Both the position numbers and the translations under genes were made by a program. Of a stretch of 64,000 bases of DNA, positions 43,494 to 52,999 are shown one piece after another (position 1 is the stretch's first letter; every line of letters begins with the position of its first letter). Source of the stretch: an uncultured Clostridia bacterium. Lineage in GTDB: Bacteria; Bacillota; Clostridia; Oscillospirales; Acutalibacteraceae. The DNA lies in assembly GCA_937892115.1 (NCBI GenBank), contig CALAUI010000006.1, positions 124,001 to 188,000 on the forward strand, given 5' to 3'. The notes below the pieces were generated by a model that saw nothing but the letters and a program-made list of their open reading frames with translations, had not been told where the DNA came from and ran no database searches.

Positions 43494-44342
43494 ATGAATA
43501 TTTCTGTTATTCCCAATCTCTCGCGCGACAGTAACCTTGAGATTACCGCAGATATCTGCAAAAATCTCCTTGATACCGGTACCGTAGTTTATGTTTCTTC
43601 AGAATTGAAAAAAACGCTGAATAATGAAAATGTAATTTATACCGATTATCACGGATGTTTCGAATTGTGTGATATCATTATTGCGGTAGGCGGTGACGGC
43701 TCGATTATCCATTCGGCCAAGGAGGCGGCTAAATTCAAAAAACCGATTCTCGGTATCAATGCAGGCCGTCTTGCTTTTATGGCAGGTCTTGAAAATGATG
43801 AACTGAATCTTTTGTCTGTGCTTGCGGACGGCAATTATGAGGTGGATAAACGCCTTATGCTTAAATCAACCGTATACAGGAACAAAGAGGTAATATTTTC
43901 CGATTATGCGGTCAATGAATGCTTTATTACCAATGAAGCAAAACAGAGAATGTCAAGAATCAACGTTGCTCTTAACGGTAATGTATTTAACGGTTATCTT
44001 TGTGACGGAATTATTCTTGCCACGCCGACCGGCTCTACCGCATATTCACTGTCGGCAGGCGGTCCGGTAGTTGACCCGACGCTTGAATCCATTCTCTTTA
44101 CTCCCGTATGTCCTCATTCCTTAATGGGCAGGTCGTTGATTTTCAGACCTGACGATATAATTTCAGTTTCGTCAGATGAAAAAGGAAATCTTTATCTGTC
44201 AAATGACGGTGAGGAATCAATCCTTGTTGAAAGCGATTGCACGATTGAGATATCCAAAGCAGAGCTTACGGCTGATTTCATCAGAATTAAATCGGATAAT
44301 TTTATTGATATTCTGTATAAGAAACTTGCGCAACGCAGATGA
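43494..44342 (+). CDS. nadK: NAD kinase
   Basis: 282 aa. The catalytic GGDGS is at 66-70, followed by GINAGRLAFMA (about 87-97), NEC at the NAD-binding site, and DGIILATPTGSTAYSLSAGGPVV (the conserved Thr-rich NAD pocket). It phosphorylates NAD to NADP in the cytoplasm. CGGAAGTGAT lies upstream of the ATG. It is 18 bp from tlyA and overlaps the argR leader region. Confidence 0.96.
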   Translation: MNISVIPNLSRDSNLEITADICKNLLDTGTVVYVSSELKKTLNNENVIYTDYHGCFELCDIIIAVGGDGSIIHSAKEAAKFKKPILGINAGRLAFMAGLENDELNLLSVLADGNYEVDKRLMLKSTVYRNKEVIFSDYAVNECFITNEAKQRMSRINVALNGNVFNGYLCDGIILATPTGSTAYSLSAGGPVVDPTLESILFTPVCPHSLMGRSLIFRPDDIISVSSDEKGNLYLSNDGEESILVESDCTIEISKAELTADFIRIKSDNFIDILYKKLAQRR

Positions 44343-44353
44343 AAGGTGATTTT

Positions 44354-44803
44354 ATGAAAAAGAACAGACACGAAGCCATACTCAAAATAATAGAAACCAA
44401 CTGTGTATCAACTCAGACCGAACTGCTTGAAATGCTAAATGCCGAGGGGTATGATACAACGCAGGCAACCGTTTCAAGGGATATTAAGGATCTGAGACTT
44501 ATCAAGAAGCCCGACCAATACGGCAGATCCTGCTATGCGGTAGATAAAGCGAATAACACCGAGCTTACGGGAAAGTATAACAGCGTTTTTGCTCACAGTG
44601 TTGTATCTTCCGATTTTGCGGGTAATATGCTTGCAATCAAATGCTATACCGGTATGGCTAATGCTGCATGTGCCGCACTTGACGTTATGGATTTTGACGG
44701 TATTGTCGGTACTCTTGCCGGTGACGATACAATATTTGTTCTTTGCAGAAGTATTGAAGCTGCAGAAAAAATCAAATTAAGCATCAACGAAATGATAAAA
44801 TAA
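44354..44803 (+). CDS. argR: Arginine repressor ArgR
   Basis: 149 aa. The N-terminal winged helix (about 1-65) has RHEAILKIIETNCVSTQTELLEMLNAEGYDTTQATVSRDIKDLRL, the ArgR DNA-binding pattern. The C-terminal domain has the arginine-binding GTLAGDDTIF motif (about 118-127). It regulates arginine synthesis and degradation genes, none of which are in this window. ATG 44354 (MKKNRHEA) is preceded by AAAGGTGATTTT; the open frame extends 15 bases upstream to a start inside nadK that has no site. Confidence 0.95.
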   Translation: MKKNRHEAILKIIETNCVSTQTELLEMLNAEGYDTTQATVSRDIKDLRLIKKPDQYGRSCYAVDKANNTELTGKYNSVFAHSVVSSDFAGNMLAIKCYTGMANAACAALDVMDFDGIVGTLAGDDTIFVLCRSIEAAEKIKLSINEMIK

Positions 44804-44814
44804 GAGGTTCTTGT

Positions 44815-46485
44815 ATGTTACAGGGCTTAAAAATAAACAATATAGCCGTAATTGAGAACGCAGAGCTTGAATTTGATAAAGGTCTCAACGTCCTTACCGG
44901 CGAAACCGGTGCCGGAAAATCAATCGTTATTGATTCAATAAATGCCATTCTCGGCGAAAGAACTCCGAGAGATCTTGTACGTCAGGGTACTGACAGTGCT
45001 AAGGTAACTGCGGTATTTATAAATGTTAACGAAGACGTTAAAAACGCGCTTGAAGAGTCCGGAATAGATTTAACTGATGATAATTCCGTTGTAATCAGCC
45101 GTCAGATTTCTTTGAACGGTAAAAATTCCTGCAGAATAAACGGTATTCCCGTAAATGTTTCTCTGTTAAAAGAGTTGGGCTCAGGACTTGTCAACATTCA
45201 CGGTCAGCATGATTCTCAGCAATTGATGAATCCCGAAAAGCACTGTTCTTTTATTGACAGTATGGCTGAAAACAGTGAGCTGCTGTCATCTTATAAAAAG
45301 TCGTTTTCGGAATTGATTTCAATTAAACACGAGCTTGATTCTCTCTATGACTTAAGGGATGAAAAGGCCTCACGGCTTGATTATCTTGATTTTGTTATCA
45401 AAGAAATTACTGATAACGAAATCCGGGTCGGCGAATCCGAAGAACTGAATAAAGAAAAGATAATGCTTCAGAACGGTGCAAGGGTAAAAAAGTCTTTAGA
45501 AAAAGCTTATTTTGCTTTAAGCGGTGATAACGGACTGGCAGAATCTCTTATGGAGTGTTCCAATGAATTACAGAATGCTTCAAAATATTATGATGATGCC
45601 GTTAAAACTGCTGATGCTGTTAAAAATATGGCATTTGAGCTTGAAGAATGTACAGCCGAAGCAAGAAATCTTCTTGATAAATTCAATTATTCACCCGAAA
45701 GATTGACTCAGATTGATGACCGCCTTGATACAATTTACCGTTTATCCTCTAAATACGGTAAAACAGAAGAAGATATTATCAATACTCTCAATCAATCTTT
45801 AGCCGAAAGAAACGAAATCGTCCTTTCGGACGAAAAGATTACCGTATTAGAAAATGAATTGTATAAGGCATCGGATACCGTTAAGAAAAATGCCGAAAAG
45901 TTATCTGAATCAAGAAAGAAAGCTGCTGCTGATTTTGAAAAATCCGTTTCCGATGAACTCGCTTTTCTTGATATGCCTTATGTTGTATTTAAGGTAGAAA
46001 TTAAGGGCGTTCCTCTTTCGTCAAAGGGTGCGGAAAGTATTGAGTTTCTTATCAGCACGAACCCCGGACAGGAGCCGAAACCGATATCAAAAATCGCTTC
46101 CGGCGGTGAGCTTTCAAGAATAATGCTTGCAATTAAGAATGTTCTTTCCGGTAAGGATACTGTTGACACTTTGATATTTGATGAAATTGATACGGGTGTC
46201 AGCGGCTCTGCAGCTGAAAAAATAGCGTTAAAGCTTTATTCGGTTTCCGAGGGAAGGCAGGTTATATGCGTTACTCATCTTGCAAGGATTGCAGCTCAGG
46301 CGGATAATCATATGAAGATTGAGAAAAACATTATAGAAAATAAAACCTATACCGATGTCATTTCACTTGATTTTGACTCGAGAGCTGCCGAAATTGCAAG
46401 AATAACAGCAGGTACAGGTATTACCGGATTACAGATTGAATCAGCAAAAGAAATGCTGATAAAAGCAAAGGAGAATAAAGTATGA
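44815..46485 (+). CDS. recN: DNA repair protein RecN
   Basis: 556 aa SMC-like ATPase. Walker A is GETGAGKS (29-36) after LKINNIAVIENAELEF, with coiled-coil arms in the middle (about 155-350), the ABC signature ASGGELSRIMLAIKN, and Walker B LIFDEIDTGVSG near the end. It acts early in double-strand-break repair. AGAGGT precedes the ATG, 11 bp after argR. It overlaps the next gene by 4 bp (ATGA). Confidence 0.96.
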   Translation: MLQGLKINNIAVIENAELEFDKGLNVLTGETGAGKSIVIDSINAILGERTPRDLVRQGTDSAKVTAVFINVNEDVKNALEESGIDLTDDNSVVISRQISLNGKNSCRINGIPVNVSLLKELGSGLVNIHGQHDSQQLMNPEKHCSFIDSMAENSELLSSYKKSFSELISIKHELDSLYDLRDEKASRLDYLDFVIKEITDNEIRVGESEELNKEKIMLQNGARVKKSLEKAYFALSGDNGLAESLMECSNELQNASKYYDDAVKTADAVKNMAFELEECTAEARNLLDKFNYSPERLTQIDDRLDTIYRLSSKYGKTEEDIINTLNQSLAERNEIVLSDEKITVLENELYKASDTVKKNAEKLSESRKKAAADFEKSVSDELAFLDMPYVVFKVEIKGVPLSSKGAESIEFLISTNPGQEPKPISKIASGGELSRIMLAIKNVLSGKDTVDTLIFDEIDTGVSGSAAEKIALKLYSVSEGRQVICVTHLARIAAQADNHMKIEKNIIENKTYTDVISLDFDSRAAEIARITAGTGITGLQIESAKEMLIKAKENKV

Positions 46486-47255
46486 AAATCGGTGTATGCG
46501 TAGGTATGAATATTGACAGAGCTGTTTTGGCTAAGAAACTCGGTTATGATTATGTTGAATCAAACTGCGGTGATATTGTCAAAGCTCCCTTTGAGGATAT
46601 TGAAAAAATGAAGTCCGTAGGTATTCCCGTTTATGCTACAAACTGCTTCATCGGTCAGAGAATCATTTCTCCCGATAAGGACGATGAAGCGATCAGTAAA
46701 TATCTTAATGAGCTTTTTAAAAGATGTGATTATCTCGGCATTAAGACCATAGTTTTCGGTTCTTCAGGCGCAAGAAAAGCACTTGAGGGTCAGGACAAGG
46801 AAAAATGCAGAGAAGAAATATATGAATTCATAGTAAAGCACGTTGTTCCTCTTTGTGAGAAATATGATATCAGAATAGCAATTGAGCCACTCGGACCTAA
46901 GGAATGCAATGTAATCAATACCATTGAGCAGGGTGCCGAAATTGCAAAAAGAGTTAATAATAAGTATATCAACGTTCTTGCTGACCTAAAGCATATGATT
47001 TCTTCCGATGATTCTCTTGATAATATCGTAAAATATAAGGACTTACTTATCCATGCTCATACCTCTAATCCGTATCCCGGAATTGAAGGTAAAAAGAGAA
47101 TATATCCGCGTGTCGGAGATAATTTCTCACAGGATTTGTTCTTTAATCCTCTTATTGAAGCGGGCGTTGAATATTGCTCAATTGAAGCAGATGTTATTGA
47201 TTTTGAAGAAGACGCTGCGGAGGCAATAAAAGTATTAAGAAAATATATGGATTGA
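46482..47255 (+). CDS. Sugar phosphate isomerase/epimerase family protein
   Basis: 257 aa TIM-barrel protein of the AP-endonuclease-2/xylose-isomerase-like fold. The N-terminus KIGVCVGMNIDRAVLAKKLGYDYVES, a central IRIAIEPLGPKECNVINTIEQG and ADLKHM hold the metal-binding Glu, Asp and His residues, and the late YCSIEADV supplies a further Glu. The substrate is probably a free or phosphorylated sugar, but is not determined. It overlaps recN by 4 bp and is 1 bp from the sialidase-fold gene, so sugar metabolism has been appended to the housekeeping operon. Confidence 0.82.
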   Translation: MKIGVCVGMNIDRAVLAKKLGYDYVESNCGDIVKAPFEDIEKMKSVGIPVYATNCFIGQRIISPDKDDEAISKYLNELFKRCDYLGIKTIVFGSSGARKALEGQDKEKCREEIYEFIVKHVVPLCEKYDIRIAIEPLGPKECNVINTIEQGAEIAKRVNNKYINVLADLKHMISSDDSLDNIVKYKDLLIHAHTSNPYPGIEGKKRIYPRVGDNFSQDLFFNPLIEAGVEYCSIEADVIDFEEDAAEAIKVLRKYMD

Positions 47256-47256
47256 T

Positions 47257-48510
47257 ATGATAGATTACAGTAAAGAATTATTCGGTCACGGAGCCAGAGA
47301 TTACACGATTAAAAGAATAGCACTTGACAAAAAGCCGGAAAAATGTCCTGAAGAATTAAGTTATCTATATGATTACAGCATCGTATGTGATGATGCGGAT
47401 TATCTCGGTCATCCGGATTCCGTTCTGCTGAAAAACGGTGATATTCTTACTGTTTTTCCCGAAGGACACGGTAAAGGTGCTGTCATAAGTAAAATAAGTC
47501 ATGACGGCGGATTAACATATAACGATTCTGTTGTAAATCCGCCTGAGGGATGGAAAAACTCAAGGGAAACGCCTACTGTTTACCGTCTTGAGTTTTCCGA
47601 CGGGACTCCTGATAAGCTGATACTTGTATCGGGGAATCCGGATTGGCATGACGGAAAAGGTACAAAAGGCGGATTTGATTGCTCTTTTTCTGACGATGAA
47701 GGTAACAGATGGACCGAGCCGAAAACATATTTCGGCAAGGCAGACGGATATGATTATACAACTATCGTCGCTTTTGCTTCACTTACCCGACTTAAGGAAG
47801 ACGGAAAATTTGTTGACAAGTGGATGGGACTTTTCCATACTCCCGAATTTGTTAATTATAAAACCGTTCTTTCATTTGAAAACGGAGAGCTGTATTGGTC
47901 TGTTCCCGAAGCATATCTTACACAGTACAGAGATACAGAAATCTCCGCACAGATTTGTGAGGTTGAATGTATCAGATCTGACGGAGGATACGGAGATCAG
48001 CTTTGTCTCATAACAAGATGCAACAGTAAGATTTATAACTCTCTGCTGATATTTTCCGATGATGAAGGTAAAACCTGGTCTGAACCGAAGTACGCTCCCT
48101 CTGCTTTGAACGGTGAAAGACATAAAGCGGATTACCTTAAGGACGGTCGTTTATTTATTGATTTCAGATCAATAGAACGTGATTATGATAAATTGAAGAA
48201 ATATGCTCCCGACACAGACAGAAACTGGTTCAGCGAAGGCTGGTGCGGTTGGATAGGAACTTACGACGACCTTGTAAACGGCAGAGAAGGACAGTACCGT
48301 ATAAAACTTGCTCATACATATATGGACGGTCAGACGGAACCTGGCATTGCCGCTGAGGCAGATACCGGATATTGCGGAACTGTTATACTTGATGACGGTA
48401 TGATAGTAACCGCTTCTTACGGTGCTTTCGGTAAAAAAAATAAAGACGGCTCTCTTAAAACTTACGTTGTTTCAAAGAGAATCCGCCCTGAAGATCTGGA
48501 TAAAGTATAA
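47257..48510 (+). CDS. Sialidase-fold (BNR/Asp-box) protein, cytoplasmic
   Basis: 417 aa. At least three Asp-box motifs are visible (SHDGGLTY, SDDEGNRW, SDDEGKTW), the marks of the six-bladed sialidase beta-propeller. There is no signal peptide. The FRIP/RIP motif with the first catalytic arginine of GH33 is not found at the N-terminus, where YLGHPDSVLLKNGD occurs instead. Canonical sialidase activity is therefore doubtful; it could act on another sugar ligand. No clear Shine-Dalgarno site lies before the ATG, which is one base from the upstream stop, so coupling is likely. A terminator follows. Confidence 0.65.
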   Translation: MIDYSKELFGHGARDYTIKRIALDKKPEKCPEELSYLYDYSIVCDDADYLGHPDSVLLKNGDILTVFPEGHGKGAVISKISHDGGLTYNDSVVNPPEGWKNSRETPTVYRLEFSDGTPDKLILVSGNPDWHDGKGTKGGFDCSFSDDEGNRWTEPKTYFGKADGYDYTTIVAFASLTRLKEDGKFVDKWMGLFHTPEFVNYKTVLSFENGELYWSVPEAYLTQYRDTEISAQICEVECIRSDGGYGDQLCLITRCNSKIYNSLLIFSDDEGKTWSEPKYAPSALNGERHKADYLKDGRLFIDFRSIERDYDKLKKYAPDTDRNWFSEGWCGWIGTYDDLVNGREGQYRIKLAHTYMDGQTEPGIAAEADTGYCGTVILDDGMIVTASYGAFGKKNKDGSLKTYVVSKRIRPEDLDKV

Positions 48511-48513
48511 TAC

Positions 48514-48550
48514 AAAATACAGCTCTGTTATCTGCAGAGCTGTATTTTTA
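48514..48550. terminator. Terminator after the recN / sialidase-fold operon
   Basis: AAAATACAGCTCTG (48514-48527) pairs perfectly with CAGAGCTGTATTTT (48535-48548), with a 7-nt loop. A-rich and T-rich flanks make it bidirectional for the convergent GH78 gene. Confidence 0.92.
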
Positions 48551-48553
48551 TGT

Positions 48554-50989
48554 TTATTGAATAACTGTATGTTTTCCGCCGGTAAATTTAACGGTAAACG
48601 TATCTCCGTTGATTACTTTTTCTTCACCGTCAAATATTACTTTGCTTCCTGTTACGGGAAGAATAAGTTCACATTCAATGTTTTCGGGTACTTCACAGTA
48701 ATACTTCAGACCGTTTTCGTTATTCCATTCGCTTACGATAAGTCCTGATGCGGAGTCATACGATGCTTTGACCCATTTGATGATGTTTTCGTTTTCGGGA
48801 AGCTCTGATTCATTTCTCAGATCGACTGCGGGTGCAAGCTTAATCTTTTTGAATCCGGGCTCTGCAGGTCTTATTCCCGCCATATAACGGTACATCCAGC
48901 CGACAATTGAGCCGTATGCATAGTGGTTAAATGAATTCATTCCTACGTCACCGAACCCCTTGTCTTTTGTGTATGAATTCCATCTTTCCCATATCGTTGT
49001 TGCACCCTGGTCAATACTGTAAAGCCAGGAGGGCTCTTTTCTCTGTAAGAGAAGGTTATATGCCGTCTTATTCTTACCGTATTCAGAAAGAGCGGGACAA
49101 ATATTATATGTGCCTAAAAATCCGCAGGAAAGTCTGTCGTCATTTTCTTTAATCTGCTGAACAAGTTCATCGGCAACTTCGTCTTTGTTATCAATCAGGT
49201 CAAAAGCAAGAGAAATGATCTTATTGCACTGCGTTCTTTCAATTAGCTCTCCGTCTTTTGTGAAGTTATCGTTGAAATATCCCTGAGCTTTGACTTTTAA
49301 TTCCTTAAAATAATCTGATTTTTCTTTGTTACCGATTACTTCGCTCATATATGCCATCATATCGCAATCTTTGACAAAATAAGCAGATGATATGAATTTA
49401 TTGTCACACCAATCATACGCGAGCCAATCGCCGTAACGGGGGATAGGACCGGAAAGACCGTATTTCTCAACCAGACCGTCCATGTATCTGCACATGGAAT
49501 CAAAATGCTCCAGAATCATTGTTTTATCGCCGTAGAGCCAGTAAAGGTTATACGGGATGATAACACCTGCATCTCCCCAGGCGCAGGCATCTTCGCTTGA
49601 GCAGCATCCTACTCGGGGATTTACGTCTGCATAGCCGCCGGTTTCACTCTGACTGTCACGCATATCCTGCATCCATTTACGGAAGAATCCGTAAACATCG
49701 GCATTATATCCGGCAGTAATACTGAATGCCTGAGCATCACCGGTCCAGCCGAGTCTTTCGTCTCTTTGAGGACAATCGGTAGGAACGCTCAGATAATTAC
49801 TTCTCTGTCCCCAAAGTGTATTGGATATAAGCTTATTTACGCTTTCATCTGAGGTTTCGATTTTACCGGTTTCCCTGTTATCGTTTCCGACGATTTCTGC
49901 GGTAAGATCAAGGATTTCTATATCGTTATCGGCTTTGATTTCAACGTATCTGTATCCATAGAATGTAAACGTGGGATTATATTCGGTTATTTCTTCTTTG
50001 CCGGAAACTATATAACCCTTTGCGAGCGCAGAACGAAGATTTATTGTATAAACCGAGCCCTCGGGACCGTCGTTTCCTCTGTTTTTATTACCGCTGTCGT
50101 TAAGAAATTCTGAATATCTGATTTTTACCGTTGTTCCTTCAACTGCTTTGAATTTGATTTTTACCCAACCGACGGTTTCCTGTGCGAAATCAACGGTAGC
50201 TGTCATACCTAATTTAAGGTCAACAGGTAATGTCGCATTTGTGTTTATTATGTTCAGTTTACCGTAATGAGTGCCGTTGTATACTGTTCCGTCGGAAATA
50301 TATATTCTGTCGGGTTTAAGGGAAAGTGCAGTTCTCTTTTTTACTTTTGTACCGATAAATTCGGTTACAAGACCGTCATAAATGAAAGTATCGGCATTAT
50401 CCCATTCGGTTATATCATAATTTGATTCAGACATAACGTCGTAGTTATCGTATTTGGCGTTTCTGTATTCACCGTCCCAGATGTCGGCGGTTCTTATCTG
50501 ACCGCATACTTTACATTTCCAGCTTTTATCTGTATATAATATCTGTTTTTCGTCACATTCAATGCTTGCAATTAAAGAAGGAGCGTTATATCCGAATCTG
50601 CCGCCTGCAATTCTTCCCGTATACCAGCCGGTACTGAGAACAAAAAGTATTCTGTTTTTTCCTTTTTTGATGAAAGGCGTTATATTTTCAGTAAAATACA
50701 GAGTTCTTTTCTGATAATCACTCCAACCGGGCTTCATTTCTCCGAAATCGGGGTGCATTCCGTTAATAAATATATCACAGCATCCGAGAGCGGAAAATTT
50801 AAGCACAACATTACCTGTTTCGCTTATATCAAAATCCTTGATAAATACCGGAAGACCGTTCCATTCAACAAGGTCGTTATGCTGATATAAATCCGCTCTG
50901 CGTTTTCCCCAGGGATTATATTTCAGGTCACAGTAGTTTTCGAATTCTGTTGTGATGAATGATGCTGAACCGAAATTAGTATATGACAT
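48554..50989 (-). CDS. GH78 alpha-L-rhamnosidase
   Basis: 811 aa without a signal peptide. N-terminal beta-sandwich domains (about 1-370) are followed by the (alpha/alpha)6 barrel with the GH78 signature PTDCPQRDERLGWTGDAQ (about 404-421), then MRDSQSETGGYADVNP, and GATTIWERW, which holds the family acid/base residues near 680. A C-terminal beta domain ends the protein. It should release alpha-linked L-rhamnose from imported oligosaccharide. AAGGAGG precedes the ATG. It lies 10 bp after the glycerophosphotransferase-like gene in one operon. Confidence 0.9.
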   Translation of the reverse strand: MSYTNFGSASFITTEFENYCDLKYNPWGKRRADLYQHNDLVEWNGLPVFIKDFDISETGNVVLKFSALGCCDIFINGMHPDFGEMKPGWSDYQKRTLYFTENITPFIKKGKNRILFVLSTGWYTGRIAGGRFGYNAPSLIASIECDEKQILYTDKSWKCKVCGQIRTADIWDGEYRNAKYDNYDVMSESNYDITEWDNADTFIYDGLVTEFIGTKVKKRTALSLKPDRIYISDGTVYNGTHYGKLNIINTNATLPVDLKLGMTATVDFAQETVGWVKIKFKAVEGTTVKIRYSEFLNDSGNKNRGNDGPEGSVYTINLRSALAKGYIVSGKEEITEYNPTFTFYGYRYVEIKADNDIEILDLTAEIVGNDNRETGKIETSDESVNKLISNTLWGQRSNYLSVPTDCPQRDERLGWTGDAQAFSITAGYNADVYGFFRKWMQDMRDSQSETGGYADVNPRVGCCSSEDACAWGDAGVIIPYNLYWLYGDKTMILEHFDSMCRYMDGLVEKYGLSGPIPRYGDWLAYDWCDNKFISSAYFVKDCDMMAYMSEVIGNKEKSDYFKELKVKAQGYFNDNFTKDGELIERTQCNKIISLAFDLIDNKDEVADELVQQIKENDDRLSCGFLGTYNICPALSEYGKNKTAYNLLLQRKEPSWLYSIDQGATTIWERWNSYTKDKGFGDVGMNSFNHYAYGSIVGWMYRYMAGIRPAEPGFKKIKLAPAVDLRNESELPENENIIKWVKASYDSASGLIVSEWNNENGLKYYCEVPENIECELILPVTGSKVIFDGEEKVINGDTFTVKFTGGKHTVIQ

Positions 50990-50999
50990 AATTGCCTCC

Positions 51000-52892
51000 T
51001 TAAAGCTTTAATTTTTTGATTATTAGGTCTGCGACTCTCTGACTTGATTTGCCGTCTGTATCAGAGAAAAATTTGTTTTTGAAGGGCTCGATTTTATCTC
51101 TTTCAAAATCTTCAGAGAGAATTGTCGAAGCAATTTGTTCCTGATGAAAAACTATCTTTCCGGGAACAAAAGTCTCAAAATCACAGTAAAAATCTCTTTC
51201 GGAAATATACTGATATAAGTCGTATGCATAGAATATCATGGGAATGTTGAGCAGCGATGCTTCGAATATTGTACTTGAATAATCCGTAATCAATATGTCT
51301 GAAATGAATAGCAAATCGTTGATTTCGTCTTCTTCTGACAAATCAATTATATAGTCTTTGTATTCCTCGTTGATAACAAACTTATCCTTGCAGAAGGGGT
51401 GAAGTTTAATGATTATTGCATAGTCCTTGCCCAGCTTCTCATAAAGCTTATTGGCGTCAAGTACGGAAACGGGATAATATGCACTGTTCTGCCCCGCGCC
51501 TCTGAACGTCGGAGCAAACATAATTATTTTCTTGTTTCTGAGCTGGGGATATCTTTCGTAAAAGCTGTTTCTTACATTTTCGGCGTAATCGTTATCAAAG
51601 AATATATCAGTCCTCGGAATACCGGTGGGATAAACCTTGCTGTCACTTATTCCGAATCCCTCGGCATAGTACTTGACGATTTCTTTTGAACTGACTATGG
51701 CACAGTCATACATTCTGTGATTCGGTGATTTCTGCTTGGGGCTGCCGGGCTTTCCGAGTCTTGAGAAACCGAATGTCTTGAATGCACCGCAGGCGTGCCA
51801 TAATTGAAAAAGAGTAACGTCCTCACGTTTGTCAACGGAATTGAGCAGATTATAGTAATCGTCTACTATTACTACCTTTGAAGTTGCATACAGTTTATAG
51901 AACTGCTTTTTCATTTTCCATTTTGTAAACTGCGTCGGGTCTGAACAAAGCAGGAACTGAAAATCTATATCTTTATTGTCTTTAATGAGGTTATAGACAT
52001 ACATTTCATTTCCGCCGAGCTCGTCACGTCTGCCCGAAATGAAAGTAACTCTGTTCCCGATAATCGGCTTTTTGCACATTCTGTAGTAATAATTTGTCTG
52101 TCTTCTGCTCTTGAAGGAAATAATCCTGTCGTCGATGTTTTTATCTTTGATAAGTGCTTTGAGTACTACGGCAATGTTTGCTTTGATTTGAGCATCTATC
52201 ATACCGATAAAGCTTAAATCGTCCTTGCATTTTCTTCTTTTGGTAAGATTAAGTGCTGCAAATAATCCTTCAATAATCAAAAACGGTAAAAGAATTATGG
52301 TAAATATAAAGCCAAACAAATATGTGATACCGGAGATTACTGAACGAATTACACTGTTTTTATCTTCTGCTAAGTCAGTTTTGAAACTTTTGAGAATGAT
52401 TTTATCCGATTCCGGGCAGGGGATGAAGGAATAAATATTATTGTCGTTTTCGTCTTCCTCATCTATATCCTCTGTTGTCTGTGCAAAAATAGAAGCACCC
52501 TCAAAGGTACAGTCGGCAATATATTTTGCTTCTACGATTTTTTCTTTGCATCCGGCGGCTATTCCTTCTGAAATCACAAAGGGAATTTCTTCGTAATCGT
52601 CATTTCCTATTGATATATCAAAAGAGATATCAATATCATCGATTTCCGTATCTTTGAAGAACAGTAAATCTATAAGATAAGTGTATGAGAATATCGCTAT
52701 GTTATCATCAGATTTCTTGCGTTCAAAGGAACCCCTTAATAAAATAGGAAGTCTTCTGATTCTGTCTCCCTTTCGGAATACCACTCTTGCCTTCGGAGCA
52801 ATTGCACTGTTTTTGTAAACCAGAGCAAGGTCTATTTTTAATTTATTGAGATTAACGGTAATATCATTAACCATCAATTGCGGAGCAGACAT
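51000..52892 (-). CDS. CDP-glycerol:glycerophosphotransferase family protein (teichoic-acid type)
   Basis: 630 aa. Residues 1-180 form a beta-rich domain with an acidic loop (139-151) that I do not recognise. Residues about 185-214 are a hydrophobic membrane segment. The C-terminal part is a Glyphos_transf (TagB/TagF-like) GT-B domain, with LFQLWHACGAFKTFGFSRLG (about 352-371), FAPTFRGAG and LITDYSSTIFEASLLNIPMIFY near the end. It should transfer glycerol-phosphate units to a lipid-linked or surface glycan at the inner membrane face. ATG 52892 has TTGGAGGC upstream. No other tag/tar genes are adjacent. Confidence 0.85.
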   Translation of the reverse strand: MSAPQLMVNDITVNLNKLKIDLALVYKNSAIAPKARVVFRKGDRIRRLPILLRGSFERKKSDDNIAIFSYTYLIDLLFFKDTEIDDIDISFDISIGNDDYEEIPFVISEGIAAGCKEKIVEAKYIADCTFEGASIFAQTTEDIDEEDENDNNIYSFIPCPESDKIILKSFKTDLAEDKNSVIRSVISGITYLFGFIFTIILLPFLIIEGLFAALNLTKRRKCKDDLSFIGMIDAQIKANIAVVLKALIKDKNIDDRIISFKSRRQTNYYYRMCKKPIIGNRVTFISGRRDELGGNEMYVYNLIKDNKDIDFQFLLCSDPTQFTKWKMKKQFYKLYATSKVVIVDDYYNLLNSVDKREDVTLFQLWHACGAFKTFGFSRLGKPGSPKQKSPNHRMYDCAIVSSKEIVKYYAEGFGISDSKVYPTGIPRTDIFFDNDYAENVRNSFYERYPQLRNKKIIMFAPTFRGAGQNSAYYPVSVLDANKLYEKLGKDYAIIIKLHPFCKDKFVINEEYKDYIIDLSEEDEINDLLFISDILITDYSSTIFEASLLNIPMIFYAYDLYQYISERDFYCDFETFVPGKIVFHQEQIASTILSEDFERDKIEPFKNKFFSDTDGKSSQRVADLIIKKLKL

Positions 52893-52920
52893 ATTTTGCC
52901 TCCAAAAATGTATTTTTAAT

Positions 52921-52949
52921 ATAATATCATAGTAAAATTTTACAGTCAA
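52921..52949 (-). promoter_or_regulatory. Promoter of the glycerophosphotransferase / GH78 operon
   Basis: Minus-strand TTGACT (52949-52944), 17 bp, TATTAT (52926-52921), extended -10. It shares the 17-mer TTTTACTATGATATTAT with the valS promoter. Confidence 0.75.
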
Positions 52950-52956
52950 TATATTA

Positions 52957-52997
52957 TAAAAAGTATGCTCCCGTAACCATAAAGATTCGGGAGCATA
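52957..52997 (-). terminator. Terminator of the acyltransferase-like operon
   Basis: On the minus strand TATGCTCCCG (52997-52988) pairs with CGGGAGCATA (52973-52964), followed by CTTTTTA. Confidence 0.85.
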
Positions 52998-52999
52998 AA

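Noticed and set aside
47257..48510. Canonical GH33 sialidase (nanH)
   Set aside because: Asp boxes are present but the RIP arginine motif and a signal peptide are not visible, so a gene symbol was withheld.
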